Assembly: GCA_002633005.1 (NCBI GenBank)
Contig: NMRA01000017.1
Location: 786,901-828,000 of the forward strand
Length of the DNA: 41,100 nucleotides
DNA from: Phoronis australis
Taxonomy: Eukaryota; Phoronida; Phoronidae
Reading direction: 5' to 3'
This document shows positions 1 through 12,312 of the stretch, piece by piece. The notes beneath the pieces were generated by a model. That model was not told the origin of the DNA and made no database searches. It worked only from the letters and a program-made list of their open reading frames with translations. The position numbers were made by a program, and so were the translations under genes. Every line of letters starts with the position of its first letter. The first letter of the stretch is position 1.

Positions 1-593
1 TTATTATCATTTTCACTTGTTAAAACAACGCATCTTAGTCCTAACCTCGCGTTATATAACCAGCCATTGGTATAGAAAGAGTGTCCATTAAACCCATGTA
101 GATATTCCCGTGTTGTGATGAGGGTCGAGTGATCTGTAAAAGTAGTGAAACACGATGGACACGTGTGGTAAGTAAACAGTATAAGTATGTGCACGATGCT
201 GGCATAGCTTGAGGATTGTGGCAAATCAGCACTAATAACGTTGTGAAACCCCGCGATATCTGAATACAGGGCTATGTTCTGTAGACGGGTACATTTGTTT
301 GCATTTGTGACGAGAAATCTTCACTTGGTGGAATGGAGACACTGAATTCAATCTCTCAGTTGAACAGCCTACTTTGGCCAACCGGTCAGTTCAGGACCGC
401 CATTTTGCCAAGATCAACTAGCAAACTCCCGAGCATACTCGCGAAACACCTGCTCTTCACTCGCGTAATTTTGCGAGGTCTTGCGACATCTTGATTTTCT
501 CACAAGAAGCTAGGTCTACCCTGTACTCTCCATGAGTCGAGTACTCATATAACATACCGAATCGTTGGATTTGCTGCTGGTACTGCTGGCAGT

Positions 594-611
594 GCTGCTG
601 TTCCTGGTGCT

Positions 612-657
<46 letters not shown>

Positions 658-694
658 CTGATGAGGATGATGATGATGATGATGATGATTGATT

Positions 695-736
<42 letters not shown>

Positions 737-758
737 ATGATGATGATGATGATGATGG
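594..758. repeat. (CTG)n/(ATG)n compound microsatellite
   Basis: A short run of CTG triplets passes into a long, slightly interrupted run of ATG triplets. All six frames give homopolymer-like translations (poly-Met, poly-Asp, poly-His, poly-Ile), which explains the open frames that cross it. Interruptions such as GCTGATGAGG and GATTGATTATG show it is an imperfect, ageing repeat. I see no gene structure around it. Confidence 0.95.
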
Positions 759-779
759 TCGTGACAACAGTGGCCACTA

Positions 780-3700
780 GAGGAGATTCAATTTTTTTGA
801 GACATACGGAAATTTACAAGGAACTACTGAACGACGTTTTTGTGTTTTTTTACGAGTTTTCGTGTATGATGGCCGTAACCAGCTTTTGGCTATGTCATTT
901 ACCGAAAGAACTGTTTTGCATTAATAACATTTTAAAAGCTGTTTTGAGTAATTGAAGTGACAACGGTATAATGTACAAATGAACGCAGATTACTGGGATC
1001 TGTTTTTATCGTATTTAAATTTAAGAGCGTTTTTGGAATTTCTGAGAAACATTTTGTAGGCTGAAAACACTTCCGTTCAGAAAATAAGCTAATAGACAAT
1101 TAGACAATGGCTTCCTTCCACAGACCCAGGACATTAGCAATGCACTTGGGGCGAAAGATTTTTTATGGAACCGAAACACTGAGTTCTTTCCCACGTATGG
1201 TGAATTTTATCCCGTAATGCAATGTTCCAACCTCACCAATTAAACAATCACTTCAGTGGCCTTCCATTTCCAAGTATGGTATCCTGCTTTTTCGCTATTT
1301 TCTCGCATCTACGAAACATTTGCAAGGTAAGCAATTGCTAAGACCACACACTTTCTGCTATTTTATGAATAGACCACGGAGTGTGAAAGTTTCAGCCATA
1401 ATAATGCAAAGAAGACTTTTCAGTTCGCGTTTTCGGCAAAACTTGTTGCAGGGTTTTGCTTATTTCATTGCAACCGGTAAGCGTGATAATCATTTCCTCA
1501 AAGAAAAATCACGCGCTAGGATCTTTAATTTTATTTCTATGAGCTTTCTGTGTACAAAAAATATTCATTTTAGTTCAAAACTACATAAAACGGATTTTAA
1601 CGCAGGTTTTTAGTTCAGTCGAAACATAAACCCAAATAATTCTCAGTCAACACAGATCCAAATATTTCTAAACTTAGTGAATCTGTTCTGAATTTTCTAG
1701 TTTATGTTTATTTTGTTAATGCACCACCATGTAAAATGGCCGCTGTGGTGAGTGACAGCTGACTGATGCATTATGGGTACTAACTCAACTGCTGCCGCAT
1801 TTTGCTCGCACACTTTTAAAAAATAAACTAAAAATCATTATAAAATAATACAAACACAAAAAAGGCTGAAACTTTCAAATTGTTTAATATATTTTGGCGA
1901 AGTTCATTCTGAATGTAAAGGCAAGAATTGCTTTGAGGGAAGGGTAATGCCTCATCATCAGTTTTGAAATTTCTGAGGAGTTGCTAGAAACAAAAACGAA
2001 ACAAATGTTTTTACAGCTTTAGCTTGTATAGTGCAAGTGCTCGAACACATCCTGACAATGCATACTCAGGAAACGAAACAGCGATATTCTCAGTGGATAC
2101 CTTTGTATTTTTTATTGATATGCCAAATGTTGTGAAATTTTGATCATCCCTCAAAACACAGCAGGGGAAACTAAACAAAACAAAAAACGAATAAGAAATA
2201 TTTATGTTTGATCAGTTCTGGCATCGCTTATTGCAGTTGTTATATCAGCTTAGCTATAACATTGCCTTACCACACTGTGAACACTCCAATTTTCCATTCA
2301 GTTGCTACAGAAATCAAAAAGAAACTGACGATCATTCAAAAAACAAACAAATTAAAAGAAGAAGAGTGAAAAATACTCAAAGCATGACACGTAACTCGTC
2401 AATTTTTCAGTTTTCAGTTGGAGAACTTTACTTGTCATGGATCCAGATTTATCACATCCCCTTGTTGAGTGCAACGTTGCTTTTAGAAAAGTTTTTTATA
2501 GCGTAGTACATCTTAGTAAAAAGGAGTTTTGTGCATGTGTGCTAACAAAGAACTATCTTCTCTCGATATCTTATAAAATTTGTCACGTTATCAAACGAGC
2601 ATGTGAGAAAGATGAGGTAATGCCGCGCTTTCTGACCTTACTGAGATCAAATAACGTAACCTGTCATCAAAATACTTTTAAATTTCATTACAATCACAAT
2701 TAACTTCAGTCAAGAACAATCAGAAAGCCATGTTTTTCATGATGCCTACCGGTGTTCCTGCACGTTTATTGGTCCTCAGATGCAGGCAATTCTCACATAA
2801 ATGGAGATAAGAAATTGTATTGCTTCCAGCAAGTATTTATGCACATTCGCCATCTACTGGTCGTCGTGTACAAGTCTTACATACGTGTAAATGTAAATGC
2901 AACTAGCTTATATTGAACTATGAGTTGATTTATGCGGATGTTTAGTGAAGATTGCTACAATTGGATTTTTTACGATTCAGGTAACCAGTGGGGCAATTTA
3001 TCACATGAAATCGTGTGCTTGAATTAATCGGTGGGCTCCCAACGGTTGCACCCATTGTATGCTCCGGGAGAGTTGAGAAGGACTAAGATTGACCGGGTCC
3101 ATACCCATGTAGTACTTTTTGAAGTGGTTACTAATTCACAGCACTACATAAATCTGGTCTGATTATTATAATTGTTTTTAATTTCGGCATTATGATATTA
3201 TTTTATTTGGCTCCAAAACGTCAAAATAACGTCATGTTACGCAAGCAAATTGGAGTATTTAAATGATAATGTGTAACGTAATTGTTTATTCCGGGTTTTG
3301 TTTTGCTCGTACACCATTTCGTCTACATGGATTGTGTGATGTTCAAGCTTGAGCGAACGTTCTTTACGCTATATGGTTTTGAATTTCCGCAAATCCATGT
3401 CTAAAAGGGACATCCACAATTTACCCTGAGAATTATGACAGTTGCGTGACGTGTATTATCGCCCGCAAACCCTTATCTCGTTATGCAGGCTACCAATCTT
3501 ATGTAATACCGATAGTTATCACATGATTTTGACAGGTTATTAAGGTTCAACTGACCAATGAACGGTTCAATATTTAAGAGTCAACAATTGAACACTAGTA
3601 ACTGTGGTATTACGAACCAATCACTATTATACCGCTGCTGCGGCAACTCCGTCTTTCCCTTTTAGTTTTTATGTATAAAGTACTGGATATTTAAACGTGA

Positions 3701-4730
3701 TTCGATTCCGTGAAATTTCTACTCGCACGCCAAGACTTTAACTACTGTCCCACGATTACGTCACAACACTCGAAAATCTTTTAAAGCTTCATTGAATCCG
3801 TGCTTTCTGTCAAAAACAAGTTTTAATTTAGGCCACTTTAAGTATAAAATCGCTGTTATCACGTTCCTTACTCAGTTCAGAAGTGATCCCTCGGCTCAAT
3901 AAGAACTGACAGTTTGTTGTTTTTATACCAGGCTCAGAAAACTTCAGCTCACGCCGTGATATGAAAGTATGAGCTTCACCTGAGCAAGGGAAATTTCGAA
4001 ACCACCTTTACAAAGTTAAATTTCCTAAACCACGCGTTTTTTGCACAAGGCACGGGTTTATTACCGCTTTAAGCATTTCTTGCCGTCCAGATACTGACGT
4101 CACAAATTTTAATCACTACCTAAATGGAAATTATCAAGCAGGATATTCAAGGACACAAGACATGTCTTGAAACTTTCAACACCATGGCAAATGATTTCCG
4201 TTCCCAAAAAGGTCACATTTCACTGAATTAAGGTCCAGTTTGGGGAATGTTTATTTTATTAGGGCCTTGCATTGGACGGGTACACTTTGAAGATATGTGG
4301 TTCTTGGGTAAGGAAGACGTTTGCAAGTGAGCGCGGAATAACTACACTGCAATCAATTGCCATAAAACTGTGACCCTGGATAGGGACCCCAGAGGTTAAA
4401 TCCAGCACTGGTAGTTGACAAATATTCTCCAAAAGTTTCCACCTCATATTTCTCGATGACTACTCCTGCACCCCCCGCCCCCCCCCCCTTTACGCCTTTA
4501 CCTGTGATTTCACTCTCACTCCTGCACATAGTTAGGACGCTCATACCCTCCCGCTCCCATGACTCCTAAATGCCTGTTTAGTGTGTATGCGTGCCTAACT
4601 TCACGAGTAGGGGGATGCGCACGCTTCCCTTACCCCCACTTTCTCCACCTATGCAAAGGTTATCAGTGACACTTAACAAAACAAGGCGAGACATTAAGAT
4701 GCTAAAACTACAGGCAATACAAATAACAAC
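780..4730. other. Intergenic stretch, no gene recognised
   Basis: Only short chance open frames are present and none shows a recognisable domain or a chain of exons. The sequence is AT-rich with many homopolymer runs. A C-rich run lies near 4470-4492. One palindromic TGACGTCA octamer is at 4095-4102. Confidence 0.6.
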
Positions 4731-4734
4731 GAAT

Positions 4735-4825
4735 AAATAAAATATAATAATTATAATAATAATGATGATTATAATAACAATAACAATAATAATGTCAATG
4801 ATAATGATAATGAAAATAATCAAAG
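4735..4825. repeat. AAT/ATG-type low-complexity stretch
   Basis: A run built from AATAAT, AATGATGAT and AACAATAAC units. On the minus strand it gives an isoleucine-rich open frame, which is an effect of the repeat and not a gene. Confidence 0.85.
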
Positions 4826-4839
4826 TAAAGATATAGACA

Positions 4840-7800
4840 TGTACACACAGATAGTGTATTACAGTAATAGACTCATGTACTGAAATTGAAACAAACATAC
4901 AGAAATGTTTAAACTCAGATGTATCTAATGCTGCAGTTGGCCCGGCAATTTATCATGCTAAACACCGAGCTAGGCCTTTCTCTCTCATAAAATCTGTCTA
5001 ATAATATTCCTTACTGTGATGGGATTGTATTTCCTAATACTAACGAGAACACAGGCAATGCCTACATTCCTCGTATTGAAATTAGATGTTTCAGGCTCAG
5101 CCAATCCCAATGAACTCTGAAGGCACAATTTGTTTTTGTTTTTTATTCAGCTGAACAGGAGACATGCAGATTTGAAGACAGCTGAGTAGCTAAACAGACT
5201 TAATCAAATTAAAATATAATGCTTGTTATAAGTACTGAGTGTAATAAGCTTCTTATGGTGATGAAGTTTTTATATTCTTCATGAATAATAGAAAATTTGA
5301 ATCGTTCTGGGCGTCACTCCACAGCTGGCAATAATATTGTAATGCACAATGCCACTGTTTGTGTTTACAAGTAGAATACGAGTTCATTCTCCCAGTCAGA
5401 GTAAAGGAAAACGTCCCTTAGACTCCTGAAACTGAGAGTTGAAAGTAAGGTAGGCCTACGACAAACTTTCGTGTCTGACAAAACTGATCTTCACATGCAA
5501 AATATTCTTAGAGAAGAACTGCTGCGCGCGATTTCTGTATGGGGCTTTAAATATTCAAACGTTTTACACGTGCAGTATAATATCCGTGTGCAAACTTTTG
5601 CGGCACATGGACCAGGCTGAACGCGAGTTGATTCGGACAATTGTGATATTGAGGGTGCATTCTTTAACACCAATTTACTCCTCTGAAGTTGCAAAAACGA
5701 GATCAAAACAACTTGCGCCTAATTCCAGTGTACATGTAAGTTTAGGTAGCATAGACGTGTGATGAAGAAAGGTATTTGTACTCTGCAGGCTGGTCTTCAT
5801 GAGAACTTGATAGACATGAAATGTGGGTTTAGCCTAAATTTGATGCAGCGTATGAGTTCCAGCCTTTTGCCAAGTGTTCTGTGCTTGAAACTCGACTCAT
5901 CATATCATATGATTCTATCTCCAAAATGAAACTCTACTCGACTCAGATTCAGAACAGAAATTCCTGTGGCGTGCTTAGTTTTAACTAAGAACGCCACGGG
6001 ATTCGAGTACAAATTTGTTAGTTAACTCGAAACGTGGCAAGCAGTTGACAAATTACCGAGTTTTCGAGTACAAGTGTAAGAATCCTGGGTCTGGTCTTGC
6101 TTGTTTTTCATTTTCAATTTCAAAAAACAAGACTGGGGCGACCTTGCAAGTAAATCGAATGTTGCACACACAAACCTGTTTGCTGTTACTTCTTGTTATA
6201 AGCACTTCGCAGAAAACCAAAAATTATATTATCTTGATCTGTTCTAAAAACTGCACATGCTCTCTAAGAAATTAAATTACCTTTCCACAAACACGAGCAG
6301 GTTCTTATAACAGACAATTCCGAACTGGTGACATCGTGTGAATTATTTTAATTCTTTAAAAGAATGCTGACCATTTCTGAGGTCAGACAATTATAAATCA
6401 TACATTTTGCTCGCCATCTTTTGGCTGGAAATGTAGGTGTAAGTTCTCTGCTTCCATTGGTTGGTTTCATTCTGCTTGGCTGTACAATTTTGATTTTTAA
6501 TGCATCGCTTTCCTCGTCATTTTCAAAAACTGACACCTGTCGGTAGAATACTGATTCTGCTGCTTGCCTTTTTCCTTAGGGCGCACAAACATTCACAAAA
6601 TCAATGTTGCATTTCATTAAACAAAAAGCGGGAAATCTGTGCCATACTGCAACGTCCAAAACCATCCCGACGTCGAGATAGGCCAAGTCGTGTGAACAGG
6701 CGCCGAAACATATACGGTGGTACGCAAATTTTGTCAATAAACGGCACGTGCCGTGGCGGGACGAGGGACGCGGCTTCAAATAGCGGGACGGTTCCTCCAC
6801 AGCGGCATAGTTGCCAAGTATGCAAAATGTTGACAAATGATTTCACATGATAGCTCACTTTTAGCTATGAAATAGTATGAACAAATGACATTAGTATCGA
6901 ACTCCAAATGTGTCTCAAAGTCTTATACTGGTCATGTTGAAGAGGTACTGGAGCGTTAACTTGCAATAACTAACGTTTTATTTTCCATTTTTGTCTACCG
7001 TACATGTGCTTATGTTGTGTATTTGGCTGCGCTAACTACGCCACCTGTGTGCGATTAGGTCGCTTGTATTTCGGGGTCAAGACTTCATTTCCTTCGATTT
7101 TGTGTTTGTCAGAACAGGAGCTCAAGTTCTTAAATAAGACGATTGTACTATTTCTGTAGCGGACAACACAGCTGATGTTTTCGGCGCGTTAAATCGTCTA
7201 TCTCCTATTCCCAAATTGTGCGATGCAAAGTTCATTGGTGACCAACTTTTTATCCAAGCCTCCTTTCATTTCCCGCATTTGGCCAGTCACAAATTTCCTC
7301 TATGACCTATCATGTCCATATACCTTCGTTACAACATTTCAAAAGTGAACGAGCGTTGGTACAGATCGTGTCGATCCCATCAGGATCAGCGCCTTATGGA
7401 TTTCATCCAAGGATTAATTAATGCTCACTGGTGTGTACTCCTGTGGTGGGATGGTCCAGAGACATCTGGTGTTTGTTTCTCTTTTCTGTCCCACGCTTGC
7501 AAACAGTGGTGTATTGCGACACGTAGCAAGAAAAATAAAAAAGGTTTTCCGATGCCAGCAAAAGTTCACACTGTCTATATCACTCTCTACAGTGACCACG
7601 GGGTCTGTGATTGCTACGGTTGGCGTTTATAGTAAATAGTTTCAACCAGTCATGAACCCGCGCAAGCAAGTTATTGTTTTCACTCGGAAAGGCGTTATCA
7701 AAACGCGAAGTGTATCACAGCCGCTTCAGTATTTTTACTCATTACCATAAAGACCGCATGGCGAAGTTTGCTCTTTAATTAGTCACCGTCCACATGTTGA

Positions 7801-9690
7801 AAACAAATGTCTAAACAAATGCGCGTGGGAATGGTAGTGTTTTCATCTCCACTGCTTGTAAGTAAAAAGAAACACTGATTCGTTAAATTCATGCATTCAA
7901 ACCGCATCTCCGCTGTGTTAGCTAGGCTTTCATTGGCGAGTGTACGAAAGAGTCGCAGTGGTAGCTGCATGGTGATTTTGGCCAAGAAATGTAAGTAATT
8001 AAATCATCTAACAGTTTGATCACGTATGGTGAAAATATTCGTTCTTGGAATAATACCATTAAACAACTTAATGACGTCACTTGAGGCGGAGTTACCAATA
8101 TTATTCAAAGCAGCTTTTGTCCAAGGCTAACTTTTCATTTAGTCACTTCTTGTTATAAATCTGGTTTTAATTGTCCCTTGCTCAGTTTAGATGCGGTTTC
8201 CGGGCTTGGGAATCGCCGACAGTTCACAGTTGCTTGAAACCATGTTGGAAAAGTTGGCCTATCACGGTGGGTAATTTTTTGAGCCGAGCATGACAACAAT
8301 TACTATAGAACTGCTAATCTTCCCTACAGACATAATTCCTCGTTTCCGTAAAGAAAAGATTAAGACCAATTTATTAGTGGAAAGAAGTCTAAATTAATAA
8401 GGGGACAAACACAGGTTTTCATTTTCTAACACTAGACTGTCCGTTCTCGCGTTTTGGAGGTACAAAAGTCGGTTTGATACGCCATAATTATCGTCTGTGA
8501 TGTTAGTGTAATCAAGAAGGGTAGCAGTGTTTTAAACTTGCTTTAATTAAAAACAGCTGTTTTAAAGTTTTCACAATCACATGATTAAATCGTGATATTA
8601 CGACGTCGAGTTCAAAAATGTATAAGTTTATGAATGGCGTGTATAATTTATTTTGCGATTATCTTTTTCAAAGTTAGTATCGATACTACCACAGTATTTC
8701 GGTATTCTCATTCTAAACTGGTAACGCTGCTCGGTAGGATTGTATTTTTCTGCGAGCTAATACGGTTTAATTAGCGCTTTCAATTAGGTCAAGTGTTGAT
8801 CAATCTGCGCGAGTAGGACCACTCGCAGCAGTCGTCATTTTGATTAAATTAAGCTTTCAACACGAATACACTGACTAATAACTGTCAATTGCATCAGGAA
8901 GGTGTGGTGAAAGTCATCGCAAATGAGGTCTTAATTGAACCCATCGAGCTTCACTGACCCTAGATCAATTACTGAAACAGATAAACGTGATCATTCTTAC
9001 AAGTAATAGCAAAGGTAGGAAGAGGCACAAGATGTTTTTTCATTTAGTTACTTACAGTTGTGTCTATAGATTTTGAGATCAATTATAGTCCCTCAAGTTG
9101 AAGAATCATTAGAAGTCTTCTCGCATAGAACACGTGTGAACTTAAAATAGAAAACGCATTATCGGAGTAAAAAACAAAGACAAAACTTAACACAAAAATT
9201 GTTACGACTTGGAGAGGGTTGATAGCACCACACTGGCGGCAGTTTTGTTTGTGTTTGTGTTTTCTCTCTAGAAAAAATTAATTCGCTATATTGTGAGCCA
9301 GTTCACTTGACATGGGTGATATATCCAAGGATATTAGATTGTGTTGCTTGAATATTGCTTTGGCAGTTTTTAAGTAAACTGTCGTTTACTTATTTGACAA
9401 CAGAAAAGCTATTCAGTATAATACGTGTATTATCCGGACAAATCGACGCATGTGCATACTAGAAAATTAGACAGAATACAAGCATTTGCGACATGTCATC
9501 AATGGCTTTATAGGTTTTCGGTTCAATGATCATGGTTATTTGGTGTCTTTAGGATATACGCACATGTATAGCTAGAAACAGAAAGACATGTCTTGCTGTC
9601 TGAATTCAAAGGCCATTTAGCCCCAAAAACCTTTGCAATAAGAAATATTTGCATTTATAAAGTTCTGATTATGTGCGACACTAGAAAAAT
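4840..9690. other. Intergenic stretch, no gene recognised
   Basis: No exon-like segment is recognised on either strand. Visible items are a hairpin at 5963-6000, a CpG-richer patch at about 6640-6800 holding a 14-bp palindrome centred on CACGTG (6741-6754), and a TGACGTCA octamer at 8072-8079. Open frames at 6500-6850 and 7312-7632 look like chance. Confidence 0.55.
5963..6000. repeat. Perfect-loop hairpin with 18-bp arms
   Basis: The arm CCTGTGGCGTGCTTAGTT at 5963-5980 pairs with AACTAAGAACGCCACGGG at 5983-6000 with two non-Watson-Crick positions and a two-base spacer. It is too short and isolated to assign. It may be the core of a small MITE or a structured transcript. Confidence 0.75.
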
Positions 9691-9808
9691 CGCCAAATTT
9701 AGATAACTACCGAATCTCATGTCTCTGAAATGGTTGATCAGATTCATGTCACGTGCTATGTTTTACACACTGTTCTCCGAAGATATGTTTGGATTAAAGA
9801 GACATTAA

Positions 9809-9997
9809 GTTTTCACGGCCGAAAATGCACTTTTCGCTTGTTATTGGATGGGACAGACTTTGTGAAGTTATTAACTTTGACTAGAGCTAAAGACAGCAAA
9901 ATTCATTGTAGTGTTGTGGATTTTTATTACAAATCGCCAATTATCGCCGTTGCTTGTCTGTCATTCGCTGAAACCGAGTCCGGTGACGTCACCAGCT
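9809..9997. repeat. Dispersed repeat family A, copy 1
   Basis: Shares a series of collinear blocks with 21341-21520 and 26606-26784: a GGCCGAAAA-GTGCA-TTTT block, TTATTAACTTTGACTAGAGCT, a block ending ACAAATCGC, and a GCTGAAAC-type block near the right end. The open frame that crosses it (9730-9999) is therefore probably a by-product of a repeat and not a gene. No terminal inverted repeat was found. It contains a TGACGTCA octamer at 9984-9991. Confidence 0.7.
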
Positions 9998-10059
9998 AAG
10001 AAAATGTAATACAATAAGTATTAGCGTGCTTTGTTTCATTTCTCGAAATTTTGTGACCG

Positions 10060-10897
10060 TTGCAAAATTAAATCAAAACATTTGATAATCGCCATTGGGA
10101 GAAAGTGGATGTCCCAAGGTGATAGTAAAATTGTGGTAATGTTTCTCAGTAATTTCTTAAAATGCACAAGTTTACCAGATTTTTAGCGAAGGTATGATTT
10201 GTTGACAGAGTAGTTGCCTAAAAACAGAAGGATTAAAACACTGTTATTGCTTTGCATTATTTCGGCGGAAGCTTTCGCGTTCTCTTGAAGACTCACGTGA
10301 CGGCTTATTCGCCCGGGTATATTTCTCCTTCAAGAAATTGTACCCGTTGTTACGATTAAGGTATCGTCGACACTGCTTGGCCAAAATGTCTAGCTGCAGC
10401 CCTTATGTAACAGCTAGGAAAGTCTTCAATCTACGTTATTTAATCACTTTCTGCTGGTCATTACTTTGGTACTGTCCACTTTTTCCCGTAACCTAGGTAA
10501 AAAGAGGCCCAGAGTGACAGCTGTAAGTTGGAAGATGGCGATCATTGATCGTCGTAGAGCTTAAATTTGTTAACCAAGTTAGCAACGAACAAGCAGCCTA
10601 TTTAGGTACCAGTAACGAACGCAGATGTTAGTGGTTGTGAAATGACTCCGACATTCTTACGTAATATACTGATGAATACAGTTTTTGTGTATGAACGTAT
10701 GCTTCTGTGGTAGCAATTGACCTTTTTGCCGATAGACAAATATTGATGCGCGAGCAGCTCAGAGTTGAGATTGAAGGGACATCCTTCCAGCCACATTAAT
10801 CTCTTGGTGTCTTTATGTACCGCCACCTGGTGGCAACTTCTTGCGTATGGTCCTCGTCTGCGGTCAAGTAACGATTTTACACACTTGCGCACATAAA
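10060..10897. other. Intergenic stretch, no gene recognised
   Basis: No gene recognised. The minus-strand open frame at 10602-10952 runs into the MITE-like element that begins at 10898 and has no recognisable protein features. The motif GCCACCTGGTGGC near 10822-10834 is a near-complete palindrome. Confidence 0.55.
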
Positions 10898-11057
10898 CAG
10901 AGGCGGATTTAAAGGAGGGCCAAGCGGGCCATGGCCCCCCTAAAACTCTCACAGATTCCCTTTGGCAGTTCGGGGGTGCGCCGTGTGACTAGTGGCAAAA
11001 TCCTGGTTAATACTCTGCCCTGGCCCGCCCCAAATAAAAATCCTGGATCAGCCCTTG
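10898..11057. mobile_element. MITE-like element family B (hAT-type ends), copy 1
   Basis: About 160 bp, collinear over its length with 30191-30349 (about 159 bp). Shared blocks include GGCAGTTCGGGGGTGCG and CTGGTTAATACTCTG. The ends form imperfect inverted repeats: CAGAGGCGGATT on the left, and CAAGGGCTGATC as the complement of the right end. Known family fact: non-autonomous hAT elements often end CAGGGGCGGAT. ATAAA stands directly outside both ends, which could be a short target duplication, although hAT elements normally make 8 bp. No transposase is encoded. Confidence 0.75.
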
Positions 11058-11281
11058 ATAAAGTTCGATTTTGCGTAGAAAGATCGGCGACTTCCGCCTG
11101 ATCCCCTATATTCACGATTATTAATCTCTACTGAAGGCAGTGACCTCTATATGCATACTTGCGACACGTATAATGCAGTTGTTTACTTCGTTTACGAAGT
11201 TGTGACTGCGTTACAATTCTTTCCAATGGTCTAGATAAAATCGTTAGGAAACAATATCAGGAATAGCGAAATTTTATTATA

Positions 11282-11406
11282 TTAACATAACTTGCTATAC
11301 AGTGAATCACTTAAGTATGTCATCAGAAACGCTGACATTTGCACAGCTACCGGCACAAGAATAACTAAAACAACTGCGAGTAAAACGAAAGGTCCTGTAT
11401 TTATAC
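11282..11406 (-). pseudogene. Rolling stone family, C-terminal fragment
   Basis: On the minus strand this gives about 40 codons ending in a TAA stop at 11282-11284. They align with the last membrane segment and tail of the open copy at 12313-13332: shared PVAVQ/PIAVQ, SAFLMT/IAFLMT and the terminal residues KLC before the stop. The frame is intact across the aligned part, so this piece is either young or was recently constrained. Upstream (higher coordinates) the frame no longer matches the family. A TTTATT (AATAAA on the coding strand) lies just past the stop near 11273. It could be the last exon of a gene I cannot otherwise see, but a truncated duplicate is more likely. Confidence 0.7.
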
Positions 11407-12312
11407 TGCTGTGCGTTGTCATGTGTAGGCGACTCTTGAGACTGGTACCTCCGTCATATGCAAGTCTTCTCTTTATTTACTCTGCCCTCATTTTACATAT
11501 TTGTACTCACCAGTAAAGCAACTCAGGCACTACGCTCTTGTCTAAATGAATTTATGAATTAAAAACGAAATCTGTTTACAAAACATCTACGTCAAACTTA
11601 ATCCACTCCCGGTGCCAATTTTATCTTTGCATTTGTCCATCGTGGCTGATTTCAAATCATCCGTGCTCTTTTTGACGTCACTGTTTACGACTGCGAAACA
11701 ATGGTTTGACCTTTCGAAAATAATGGTGAAATTTCAAAAGATATTGTTGTCCCATCTCGTGTGATAATTTTCAACAACGCTGGTCAGTTAACATAAGTAG
11801 ATATGAACGTTCACAGCGGATGTCAAAATAATCGGAATTCAAGATCGAGCTCGGAAATTATACCATGGACTTAGTGCGCAAGACCGGCGGGTCGAATTAG
11901 CAATTTCCTTTGTTCTCGCGGATGCTTTGCAACGTTGGATGACATTTTAATAGGTACTATTTAATTAATCAACGACACTTCAGTAGTAATTAGGCGGCAT
12001 GATGCTTGCCAAAGGCTGAATTGGTGAAAAATACCGTGCAATTCCATTGCCTCAAGGTCAAAAGATTAGTTGTAGTTTTCTCAAAATTTCATCGTCAAGT
12101 CAACATCAACACATGTGAAGTGCAGCAGGCGCCGAAAGTTGTCCGTGAAAAAGTTGTCTCCGCCTGGAAATGAATCCTACTCCATTGTGTCGTCTATGTT
12201 TTCTTCTGAATTCATATAAATAAATAGATTACACAATAATTATTAGTATATTTTAGGTTTGTTTGCTTACATCTCATTCATAAATGAATATCACAATGGC
12301 AACTGTATTTTA

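Noticed and set aside
457-955. Poly-His/Gln, poly-Ile, poly-Asp and poly-Met open frames on both strands
   Set aside because: They are translations of a CTG/ATG microsatellite in several frames; flanking codons show no domain and no splice structure.
6500-6850. 116-codon plus-strand frame with a hydrophobic start and basic tail
   Set aside because: No recognised family, overlapping open frames on the other strand, and composition follows the local CpG-rich patch.
7312-7632. 106-codon frame with many Cys and Trp residues
   Set aside because: No pattern matching a known Cys-rich family and no supporting splice or signal features; consistent with chance.
9730-9999. 89-codon frame
   Set aside because: It overlaps a dispersed repeat whose other copies do not keep the frame.
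10602-10952. 116-codon minus-strand frame
   Set aside because: It starts inside a MITE-like element and has no recognisable protein features.
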